Shown one piece after another: positions 38,201-49,956 of a stretch of DNA of 64,000 nucleotides (positions are counted from its first letter, which is position 1; every line of letters begins with the position of its first letter). A program made the translations under genes and the position numbers. The notes below the pieces were generated by a model that had not been told where the DNA came from, searched no databases, and saw nothing but the letters and a program-made list of their open reading frames with translations. Origin of the DNA: Solenopsis invicta (lineage: Eukaryota; Arthropoda; Insecta; Hymenoptera; Formicidae); the NCBI RefSeq assembly GCF_016802725.1, contig NC_052664.1:20728405-20792404 (forward strand). The letters run 5' to 3'.

Positions 38201-41200
38201 TTGAATGACTCATATACAAAAAAAAAATACTCGACTCTTATTATTACTTTTTCTCTTAATAGCGAAAAAATTAATAAATCTCACAAAGCATTTCACGAAA
38301 TGGCCGAAGCCGTGGCAGAGAGGCTGCTCGATCTACACTGTCGATTAATTTCCTTATACATTCTCAATGAGGCGGACTCACTCAGCTGGCACAGCAACAA
38401 ACCATTTTTCGAAAGGGAACGATGCTCCTACGTCATACAGATGTGGTGGCTGTACATGCAAGGTGAAACGTCTAACTCTCGACTCCTTTTTCTCGTTGTA
38501 ATTTCTGCAGACCAATATTCCGTGGACGTAGATTTATAATGCTACGCGATGCAGCACTTTTGCAAAAACGATATGCTAATATTTCCAGGTACTAAGGCGG
38601 ATTTATGGAACACAGTCTCGCCTAAGATGGCACAGCGCGTCTTCTCAGAAATGCTAAATGAATCGCTGTCTATCATAACTACGCGATTCATTCACGTAAG
38701 GCCACGAGATATCCCGCGACTAGTTCCAATTAATCTTTCCATTTATTTCGTGCTCCTTTATCTCCATCGAATGTTTTATCGTTATCGTGAGTTATAAGCG
38801 CGAGTTTTACATTCGAACGAATGTAAAGTTGGTTTTTGTACGTTTCGGTTCTTTCGCATGTTTCGCTATTTGCATACATTACGGATTCATCCATGATTTA
38901 TTGGTGCGCGGTATTTGGCTGTTGCCTGTATAAGTAATTGGAATAGAAATTAAAAAACGAAATTGTGACAGGGACGACCGACACTGGCACGATCCGAGCA
39001 ATTTTGGACGGATGCCTTTAATGTGCTTTGCTGCACGGGCTATCTCGCTTTAGGTGCCTGTGTCGACAGCAATGGAATGATTGGCGCACGCCCGAACCAC
39101 TTGCCGACAGTGATAAGAGATATACACGCAAAATGTAACGAACTGTTGATCTGCTTGCTGCTTAGAGGCACACCTCTCAAAGAATTGTATCAGGTACTTC
39201 CGCGAGCATCGAATACTTAGGACTGCTATCTAACAAGTTGGATAAAGAAAAATATACTTCTTTTATTGGACGAGTTAATTAAATAAATTCATAATCGAGT
39301 TACTATACTTAAGAATGTATTGGCTATACAGTTTCTGCAAAGTAAATAAAATTTGGAAATGTGTTTGATATTAACATTTTAAATAATGCGACAAGGAAGA
39401 CTTCTATTTATATTTTTAACAATAAACAATTGCTATTCAGATCTTCCGACACGGACTAGAAAATCTGGCAATATTGCGGCCTCGACAAGGTCCTGCTCCA
39501 TGGCTATTGATATGCGCTCCAAATTTATTAGGATTAAGCGCGACTGACTCTCCAACTGACATTGTGACATTATCCGAGGATAAAACTGTTATACTTGAAT
39601 TAAATGTCTTAAGGCACCAGCCTCAACCTAACTGGCCTCAATTGATGAAGGTGATTGTCGACTAACGAAGCTATTCATTTCCAGATCTAGAAATTTCTCC
39701 TTGCTTGCAGGTAATATCGATGAGCAATTACGCTGTGGCAAGGATGTTGTTGAAAACCTTAGTACGCCAGAACGTGGGCGTAACGTGCGTGGACGACGAC
39801 GTAGTTAACAAATCGAAGAAAGGCGAAAAAAGTTGCAGCGGCTTTTTATGCAACGGATCGGCATGCGACAAAGAGCTAAAAATAACTTCGACTCTGGTAT
39901 TATACAGCTTATTTCACGTATTGGTGGTAACCGTTAATGAGCCGGAGCATGTAATTATACTGGCGCTAAAGCAAGATCCAAACTGGTCCAGTTACTTGGA
40001 TAGACAACAGGTCGTATGCTTTTACGAAATGCCATTTGAAGAGTTAATTGTATAAATTTATATTCTTATTAAAATACAACCTGAGTAATTTATATGAATG
40101 GATTTAATATGACGATAATAATTTAAACGATATTTTTAAATAAAGAGAAATTGTTACATACGTAATATATAGAAGATAATATAACACATATAGGGATATT
40201 AAGCATTTCTAAATAATTTATTTATTTAAAAGGAAAAATTTTTCTTGAGTTTCTTATACACAACATAATTTTAAAAAGGAATTTTATAATTTGGAAAAAT
40301 ATTATTAGTCTTTGCACATAGAATCTTTCTAAAGATGAAAAAATAATTTGATGAGTACCTTGTATTTATCTATGTTTTAAATATTCCAATTTATTACAGT
40401 TTGTGTAAAAATTTTGCATGCATTAATATGAGAGTGTGTTGTAATATATCTAAAATTTTAACTCATTTATCATTTCAAAGGTCTGGAATCAGTCGCGACC
40501 ACCCTGGCTCAATGCATTGATAAAACCGCTGTTGATAAAACCGCTGAAGACCATGATGCAGCCGGTGGTCGAGGTGCTTTTAGAAGCCGTGAAAGTAATT
40601 ATCATACGACAATATTTGCGCAATATTTGATAATATTTGAATAATATTTTAACATATTAAAAAGATTTATATTTGTAGCTTTTTTTATAACAATGTTTTT
40701 AACTTTTTTTAAAAATCGTTCGTTAAAATTTCAAATAATATATTCAAATAATGTAGTTAAGATCGCGCGTCACCAGTGTCGTCAGAGCCACAAAATAAAA
40801 TTATGAAGTTTGACGTATAGTGCGACGCGCGACGCGGGAAAAATTTTTTTATACATAATTATAATCCAAATGTGCCCATATATATAATTATATATAATTA
40901 CATATAAAAAATTTTTCCCCAAGGGGGAGTTTCAGCGTTTAGATGCATTTTAAAAAATTATCCTCAGACAGGTGCCAGTATATATCAAGCCATGTCCCTT
41001 GCGATCGGTTGCTTCGCCGAATTATACGTGACCGCCTCGACTCCGGTTTTACGTGCCGCGTTCGCGTTAAACGACAACATCCCCGCGCACTGTCGCCCGA
41101 TCGGTGGCAACGTGCTGCTCCAGGTGTTGTGCGCCGCTCTGTATTCCAGCCTCCTGGACGTGTCCACGAAGGGCAAGAACGAGTCCCATGGTACACCAGG

Positions 41201-43671
41201 TTCCGAGGACACGTCCTGCGAGCTGAGTCCTTTCAATCCATATGACAGATCCACCGCTGCAACAGCGCTCGCTGAAGCGATTTGCAGCATCGACGAGGAC
41301 AATAAGCACACGTCGCAGATAGACTCCTTCCTGCTTCTTGTAAAGGATAGGTGAGCTCCGTCATAATTGTGTTACCTTCAGTTGCGCAGGTTAATAATAA
41401 TTGTATTACTTTTATAAACAATCAATTTTCTTCTGTGATGTTACAAATTACTTGTGAGATACTACAAGAAAAGAAATGGAATTTGTAATTTTTAAAGAAC
41501 TGTTGATCAAAATGCTAGATTTGTATGTTGCACTAACGTGTTAAGTAGTTGCGGAGGATCATGTGCTTTTAATTTAAAAGATACTATAAAATATTACAAG
41601 GATTTGGGATAAAGCATGTTGTTGCATCTTATGCTCCATATTCAAATGTATGCGTAACAATGCGTATTATCATGAATTATATTTACAGCTTGAATTTACA
41701 TCATATTACAGTGCTGAATACGTTGAATTATTCTTCATTTTTTTAATTTATATATATATATATATATATAAACAACTCGCGCTCCGAATAAATGAGATAA
41801 AAGTTATATTGTGTGTTACGTATAATTTTATGTTGTCACGAGCTTATGTCTGCAAGAGATGTCTATGCAAGAGATGAGCTTTGCATTATGTCACACGATT
41901 ATAACGAAGCTTTAGTTGCCCCAAGCTTAACATTTAATAAAATTGCTAAGGAACGAAATATAATTCAAATTAACGTAATTGCTCCAATAACTGATGATAT
42001 TTAAACTAATGTAATGTCAGTTTCGATAATCTTATAAGTTTTTTATTCCATTTTGTCCGAGAGTGGAGAAAAGAAAAAGAATTTATTACAGCCTCAGCAG
42101 AGAGGATCAGAATCCGAGAAACGGCAAATTACAGAACATGGCTTGTGTCATTGAGACTTACACGGACGAATTGTTGTTCACGAATATCGGGCGACGTTCT
42201 TTAAAAGTGAGTAAATCGAATGTTATTGGAAATGCTCCTACGTTTGTCGCGTGCGAAATGGACGGACCGAACAATGTTTGTAAACGATTTTTGTGTATCG
42301 TAGATTGCATACGAATATTTAGTTCGTGCATCCGACTGGGTATTAGATAATTTACGTCGCAGCGAAGAGAGCAGGCAGATAGATTTGATTAATCTACCAG
42401 AAATCTCGCCCATCGTGAAACCTCTCACACATATAATGTTTCACATCGAGGACACGTGTTTTGATCAAGTTAGTAATAAAAATTACGCGCCTTAGCAGTA
42501 AATACGGATTTCCGATACGGACTATCGTTGTGCTTTTCGAGTAAAAATTTTCACACACATATAGTGATTTATACATTTTTCATATTTTGCGTAATTTATC
42601 TAGAAATAAACGATCGCCAATTTCTTCTCACGCAAAAATTTGTGCAAACTACTCTCCCATCACCAAAAGTCTGCAATTTCGATTTTAATGTTTCTGATTA
42701 TATATTATGGATAAATTTATACGAAATTCGTTTCTATATGACCATGTCTGGTCATATCTCACTTTATTTTGTGTATACACAATTATAATTATATATAATC
42801 ATGCTTTATTTGCACATGCATGCTCAGAGATCCGAATTCTATTGGAGTGTTTTTTAAAGATAATACACGTAACAGAGTAAACCTGATAATTTATATAAAA
42901 TAACAGATAAAATCAGATGATAACACCGCCATGGTCGTACAGAGAAGTTTTGTATATAATTACAAATGAAAATTTTTACTCTATTGTTTGGCACATTTCT
43001 AATCACGCCTTACGAATAAATCGCGTATGTTTCAGTTTATGGCTAATTACGAGGCGACAAACTGGTCAAGGGCATTAATGATGCCTCTATCAATTACTTT
43101 GGAGCGTGTACGTAGTCAACTTCTTTTAAGACCGGAATTCAAGAACGTCGGGGATTTGAGCCATGAAGATAAAGAAGTGGCACAATCTATCAAAAGGATT
43201 TGCTCATTTGTCAGGTCAGCACGTTTCAAATAAGTCATTCGCACGCGTCAAGTAATATATTTCTCGTATAATTTATTAGATAGGCTCGTAATTATGTATT
43301 ATAATGAGGCTTTTAATTCTGTCAAATATATATATACATTTGCCCAATAAAATGACAAAATGACTCGAAATATATTGCACGGAGAGACGTTTTTTTCTAC
43401 GAGATATTTTTCTGGCGTTTATAGCTTTCGAAGATAAGATATCTTGCGGTTAAAGTGTCGCCTGCGTTTTTTATATTTTACATAATGTATCTAGAAATAA
43501 ACGGTCACCAATTTCTTCTAGCTCGCGTAGAAGTTTGTGCAAACTACTCTCCCACCATCAAAAGTTTGCAATTTCAATTTTATTGTCTACATTCTGAAAG
43601 TTTTTGCGGGCTCTTTAATCTGTTTGGAAGATAAGAAAATCCTTTTTACTTTTTTTAGCGACATGAATTAA
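35285..43671 (+). CDS. Conserved large helical protein of unknown function
   Basis: About fifteen exons: 35285-35359, 35429-35517, 36128-36392, 37927-38071, 38263-38462, 38589-38695, 38972-39193, 39441-39650, 39711-40010, 40481-40594, 40968-41350, 42101-42206, 42304-42468, 43036-43214, 43659-43671, near 857 residues. All junctions join in phase except exon 2 to exon 3, where one exon of length 3n+1 seems to be missing or exon 2 ends elsewhere. No signal peptide, membrane span or catalytic motif is evident. The protein is leucine-rich and helical, with conserved-looking segments such as WWLYMQGTKADLWNTVSPK and LNESLSIITTRFIHGRPTLA. It resembles large uncharacterised animal proteins of the KIAA0825 (DUF4495) or CCDC142 type, but I cannot decide between them. 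The last exon is tiny (ends DMN); otherwise the frame stops at 43233. Confidence 0.75.
37285..37371. repeat. Intronic fold-back repeat
   Basis: GAGGTTGGTCT at 37285 and AGACCAACCTC at 37361 are perfect inverted copies around an A-run and T-run that can also pair, giving an 87-base hairpin. It lies in intron 3 of the large helical-protein gene. Confidence 0.55.
40836..40920. repeat. AT-rich inverted repeat with GGGAAAAATTTTTT ends
   Basis: GGGAAAAATTTTTTTATA faces TATAAAAAATTTTTCCCC across an AT-rich core. A similar AT-rich sequence ending in AAAATTTTTTCC occurs near 56835-56930. It lies just upstream of the acceptor of exon 11 of the helical-protein gene. Confidence 0.45.
41752..41771. repeat. 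Short (AT)n run
   Basis: About ten AT units in an intron. Confidence 0.8.
42581..42693 (+). repeat. Intronic duplicated segment, copy 1
   Basis: This segment is highly similar, in direct orientation, to 43471-43587. Shared runs include TATCTAGAAATAAACG and TTTGTGCAAACTACTCTCCC. The copies lie in adjacent introns (flanking the 43036-43214 exon) of the helical-protein gene, with no inverted ends. Confidence 0.7.
43471..43587 (+). repeat. Intronic duplicated segment, copy 2
   Basis: This is the direct partner of 42581-42693, differing by scattered substitutions and small indels. It ends about 70 bases before the proposed last acceptor of the gene. Confidence 0.7.
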
Positions 43672-45304
43672 GCGTTTCCTCGTTTTTTCCCCATTCTTTC
43701 CTCGTTATTGCCGTCACCAGCAAAACTTCAACTCATCGAAGTCAAACTACTATTATTTCATTAATAATAACTAACGTGATTGCCAGTAATTCCGCTAGTA
43801 GATGACGCATTCATGGAATATATCTACGTAAAGTGTTTTACCGCGGGAGATTTACATGGGAGATCAAGAATTTTGTAAAACACATTTGCTGCAGAGGAAT
43901 AAATGTGACACAATGTTACATAATAATTTATTTTTAATTTTGTAAATTGACATGTCGACATATTTAAGACGCGACCCTCTTTTTGTGGCGAATAACTAAT
44001 ATTGACAAAGTCAGCATTTTGCATCAAAGTTTGCGATCGATCCCCATTACGCGTAAAATTTGTAAATAATTATTTACTTTTTTATATATACACGTCATGG
44101 GAGCGTTCTATTTCATCACATTGCGATTGGCCATGGCCACTCGTAACGATCGATGGTTTTTCCACTGGATTAACCAATTAGAAAATTTTATTTTGTAATT
44201 GGCCAATTGGCGACGTCGACGATCGGCTTCACTCATATGTTATACAGATGATGCAGATATTTTTTTTTCCTTTTATAATACAACAATCATATTATTTGGC
44301 ACATTTATCGTAAGACTACGTCTATTATATTTACAACAAATTTCTTATTTTTTTCGAAGAATATTCAGGGAAAGATTTAATTGAATTAATAAAAAAATTG
44401 AATTAATAAAAAAAAAGAGAGGACTTTTAGAAAATTAAAATTTAAAAGCGTAAATGGTAACGTCAATAATGGATTTGCGGTATATCGATCAGTTTAATCA
44501 GATTTAATTTAAAAGAAATTGTTAAATAAAATATTAAATATTGATCATTAAAAAAAGCGTTTTAATTTTGCTTAAAGAAAATCAGATTCAGTACTAGTCA
44601 CCGTTGACAAATTACCTCGAAAGTCTGGACACCCACTACTTAGCGCGCGGGCTGCAAAGTAGTTTCTATCTCTCTGTGCCGATCCACGTAATTAAAGGAA
44701 CAATAGCGTTCGTAGCGATCGAAGCGTTTAAACTGTTATCCCACATCGTATGAAGGACTTAGGCCAAGTGTCCTTTTACAGCGCTGCCATTAATTAATGA
44801 AAATGACGAGGTAGAATGGCGAGAGCGCAATTGTACAGAAAGGATTTCACAAAACGCGTTGGTTCCTCTTAAGTCGAACAGCGTCGTATGCGTCGTATTG
44901 CTGAATCCAGCAAAATCGCATACAAAGCGAAAGAATTGATTGCCATAAATAAAATTGTCATACAGGAATTCGGAGCGTTGCTCCGAATTGATGCGCGCGG
45001 AAATAAAACATGCAAACAATGATAAATCCGGTTTCTCTTTACGTCGATCGGTCAATCGCCCGATTACACAAGTCATGACTGAACTGGCATAAAATTGGTT
45101 TCACCGCACTGCTGTTTTTTTTTTTTAATTTAGAGACGTAAAAAAAATTTCGAAGATTCTTCCCTCGTCAGTCTGGGTAGCGCGCGCGCAAAACAATGTA
45201 CGCGATTACGATAAATTATACATAATTTATATTGTAAAGAGGGTAGTCGCGCGTTTTTTATCAAGAAATAAATCGGAAAGGTGTCCCTGGAACAGCCTCA
45301 CCGA
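43672..45304. other. Intergenic stretch between convergent genes
   Basis: It lies between the helical-protein gene (+) and the last sNPF exon (-). I see no gene. The part 44600-45300 is GC-richer and probably includes the sNPF 3' UTR. Confidence 0.4.
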
Positions 45305-48300
45305 TTAATTGTTGTCGTCGTATCGTCCCGCTACAGCCAGAGGTCTCGACAGAGCTCTCGCCTGTAACACACCGCAAAAGAGCACCGATTACTTAATTGC
45401 TCGTGAAAAATCCTGTTAATTGCATATTATCGTCGCCGTTCGCCGAGTCCATTGATGCCGAGCAAGTTAAAGCTGAAGGGAATATTCGAAGGGTGTCTGT
45501 GCCACGATACACAGCTACAAAATATAAAAGCGAGATAAAGATAGAATAATTTTACAAAAGAAGAAATGTTTCTGAGGCCACAATTTATGAAACGTAGTTT
45601 TTATGTTTCCATACAGTTAAGAAAGATTTATTTCTTACTGTTGTAAACAATATAATCTGCTTTATTTATTATAATGTTAATTATTATTATTAATATTAAT
45701 CTGTACTATATTTTATCTTTATATATTTTCTCATTTATTCTCCTAAGAATATTTAAGAAAATGGGATGTCGTTGAGAGCGACGGACTAAGTGACAGATCG
45801 CGAGTTCGAACTTGCATATTCTGCATATTTTTAAATTCGTAATCTTAGCAGGTGTCACAGAGAAACTCTTTAATCCTAGGTGATGTATAAGAATGTGAGA
45901 ACTGCGTTTCATAAATTGTAATTTCAGAAACGTTTCTTATTGGTGAAACTATATAATATATTCTTTTGTAAAAACTATACAATATAAAATGCATGAAATG
46001 TATGAAACCATGCTCTACCAACATGCTCTACCTGGGAAAGGACGATAACTTTCACATATTGATTAAACGCGTATACACGTGTGCTCAACTGGAAATAGAT
46101 TGGGACAATTTGATGCAATTTGTAAAATCTTGCCGGATAAAGAAAAGAAGAGCTCCTTAATATAAATGACACCTAATTTAATCTTATCAGGAAAGAAATT
46201 GCGCTACGAGATTGAATAGGAAAATGTAATCCAATTCTCATCAAGGAAAACGTCTGTCTTCGCCATCACAATTTACGTAATACACGTTAAAGTAATTATA
46301 GCATCAAGATAGACATGCTATTTGATTCGTGCGTTCCGCGTCATATGCGTTGCGAAATATTATTATTATTATGTCGTTTCATGCATAGCACGTAAGTGCG
46401 TTAGTTATTGAAAAGAAAAGTGGCCTCCTCTCGCGAATTACGTCCACGTGTCGTTTGAATCGTTGACAGATCGATACCGCCGTCAGCGCAATGTTTCGCT
46501 AATATAGATAAGAATTCCAGTAATGCGTCACGTCATTCTCGTAGAATTTATACCCGCCGTCGTGATTGCAAAGGCATACATTACAAGTTGGCGGTATCGC
46601 GCCCTCGGCGAGGAGCTTTTTACAGAGTGGGAGAAAGGAGTGGGATAATTGTCAAATGTGGCGGAACGAGAAGTTTTCCCCCTCGTGACATCTAAACGCG
46701 TGAACTCTGTCGGGAAGCGAGTCTGGCCTCTCGTCTCTTCGTGTTGTTGGGGGACAAGTTAGTTTTATTGAATTATTACAGCGATTTGTAATTTGCCACC
46801 GGGATGTCTACTTTGCGCGCGATTCTCTTCGTCTCTGGCCGTCACTTTTGGCCGCGAGTCACGCCAGGCGGAGACAAAATATTGCCTTAATTATTGGGTA
46901 CAGAGCGAACAACTGAGAGCCTTGTAAAAAAAAAGAGATTTTGATCGGGTGACATACTGTTCTTGAAACTAAGTGTGAGTCGCAGTTATCCCCAAGGTGG
47001 CACAAATAAATCTATATATATGGAATAAATAAATTTGACAAGTAAATTCGCGCTCTATCATTAAATATCGGATCGATATTAATTTCTCAATATCGGGAGA
47101 AGATAAACATGTTGGCTCTCGGTATTGAGAGCTGAGAGAAAACGTTCATCGATATGTAATACAAATGTGACAATATATCGCAGTTAAAAAGACCGTACGA
47201 TTCGTCGAGAGCGTGAAGCGTCATAATGATAATTCTGCAGGACTTTTGAAGATGAAAATTCCGTATCTGCTCTTTCCCCGATATATCACTGGGGCGAGAG
47301 AGTACTGCAAGTTATAAACGAGGGCACATACCTTCGTAATGTTTCACATAACGTTCGTGTCGTATACGTCTTCGTAATTTCTAAGTGTAACGTCAAAATC
47401 GAAATCCAAATGGGAGAGGAGGGTAAAATTGATTTATTAAAACGCATTCCCTTTTTACAAGACAAAATTGCATTCCTCCACTCAAACACTTATATAACAG
47501 TAATAAAAGCAAGTAAAGCACACCTACTTCTAATAACATACATGCTGGTATGTCAACATATAACTGCAAAATGTAGTTTGCTTACTTCCTACGATAAAGT
47601 ACATGTACTAGAACGAAATGAATTTATTTCGTTGAATATTTGTCTTGGCATTTTATTAAAAGAGAGATGATAGATATATGAATTAATTCATGTGAAATCA
47701 CAAAATACGTAGCAGTTTTTCTTTCATGTACTACTTCTCTTTGAGCAGATTCGGTAAAGAGATGTTTTAATATATATATTTATATCTGGACAATTAATAT
47801 TACACATCAGAAAACATTTTGTATTTATGTTAAAAATCTTTGTTAAAATTCTTTGTACTTGTTTATATTTTTTAACACACCTGAGTGTTAATTTAATGTG
47901 ATTGTGTTAATTTAAATATTTTGTGTTAACATTCAGCATTTCTTAGTATTAAAATAGGACAATTTATGGATAAAAATAATAAATAAAAGTAATATAAATT
48001 TTGAAACGTAATTTATTTTAAGATAAAATAAAACATCAACACACACATAAATGTTAATTTTATTGAAAAAATATGCTTCTATAATTTGTTTTTAAATTGT
48101 ATTAATGTTACATTTTTTGTATGTTTTTATTACATAATATTTATATAATATTTCTTATATATTTCTTACATTATTGTGTTAAGTTAACAGAAGTTTTTTA
48201 ACTGTACATGAAAGCTTTTAAAACACATATAAGCTCTAAGAAATGAAGTTTGTTCAAAATGTCAAGATACTTTAGTTTTTCATGAAGAATTAAAAACGTT

Positions 48301-49353
48301 TTTGCAAACCAATTGTTCTTGCAAAATTCTTCGAAGAGAAATGTAAATGGTTAGTACAAACGACTTCTTTAAATAGTAAAATGATATGTACAATAAATAC
48401 ATAATGCATATAGAAATAGCACCGTTAAAAAAGGTATAATATTAAATTTATTGTATTTAATTAAATCTTTATTGCCGATAATAGATTTTAAATGTGTCCC
48501 TAGATAAAAGGTAGAAAAAAGGCGATTGAAAGAAAAATTGCAGGTCTACACAACATTTTGCATGTATTTTTTTGCCTCGACGTAATATTTTCACATAGTA
48601 TGTACGCGTTAAACCACTTTTATTTACTGAATAATATTTTCTATCCACATCAATCAGATTCAGTGATTCAAGCTTTCATCACGTTTTAATAGACGGACTA
48701 TATGTTAGTCTGTCTATTAAAGCGTGAGGAGAGCTTGAATAACTAAATTAAGCTTTAACCCACTATATATTAGACGGATATTTTTCCTTATTACAATCCT
48801 TATCCCTGTTGCTCTACGAGATAACCAGCATGCACGTCGTAACCATACTTTAGTTGGCAAGAGTCACTCTCATTAATTACGAGGAAATTAATCTCCCAGG
48901 GAATACTCGCCATATTAAGAACAGAATGCAAAGGGGACTCGAAAAGCATTATGAATTAAACTGCACGCATTCCGGAAACAGAAGTAACTCATGCAAAACA
49001 AGAATATCCATGTCAAAGAGAATTCCAATATCATAAAATTATACTAAGCATGCATTATGAAAAATTATGAAAATTCTATGTTTTAGAACTGTCTCTTTTT
49101 CGTAATCGGTTTATAGCAAAATTTTCTTTATTAGATGGCTATGTGAGTTACAATTTCAAAACACATCAAAATAATGTTAAAAATAATAAATATGTAAAAT
49201 AGAAAATTTAATCCAAATAATTAATTTTAATTGATTAATATTAAAGATTATGTAATAAATTACGCAAATCTGCATCAGCTCAATAATTAAATAACTAAAA
49301 TAAATCGCTAACATAACAATACAAATGATTCGCAAATTAATACTATTATCCAG

Positions 49354-49397
<44 letters not shown>

Positions 49398-49910
49398 ATA
49401 ATGTTTTGTAATTATTTTATAACTAATAGTTCTAGGCATGTTTCTTGTGAGTTAAAATGTACACTCGAAAAACATTAGATTAATTGTATTTTTTTCTGGA
49501 AAATATTTGACTTTCAAGAAATTATAGAAACATTTATTTTACGGACGAGAAAATATTATAAATAAAATTCTTTCGACAAACAATACTATAAGATATACTG
49601 CATACTTGAATTTTTATTTTATATATTAAAAAAATATACTAACAATCAGTGTTTTTAAAGGAAACACAAGACTTGCGTTTCACTCATGCGTGTTACACGA
49701 GGACAGATACATATACAGCAAGGTATGTATGATGTGTAACATATGTATTCACGCATAGAATACAATAAGTGGAAAAGTTTGGGCGTGCACAAGTTAAATG
49801 AAGACCGATTAGAACATAAATAAAAAAAATATATTGATTATATTATTTATGAATAAAATGTAATATAGATTATAATAACAGATAACATTATATATATTAT
49901 ATAATAAAGC

Positions 49911-49956
<46 letters not shown>

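Noticed and set aside
44759..45076. 105-codon open frame on the minus strand, tested as a further sNPF exon
   Set aside because: No suitable acceptor in phase and no neuropeptide-like content. The 45361-45305 segment fits better.
45764..45853. Candidate tRNA gene
   Set aside because: A B-box-like GTTCGAAC is present, but I could not form an acceptor stem or a proper anticodon arm. The second copy with the same tail indicates a SINE.
48854..49036. 60-codon frame in sNPF intron 2
   Set aside because: Not bounded by usable splice sites and no recognisable product.
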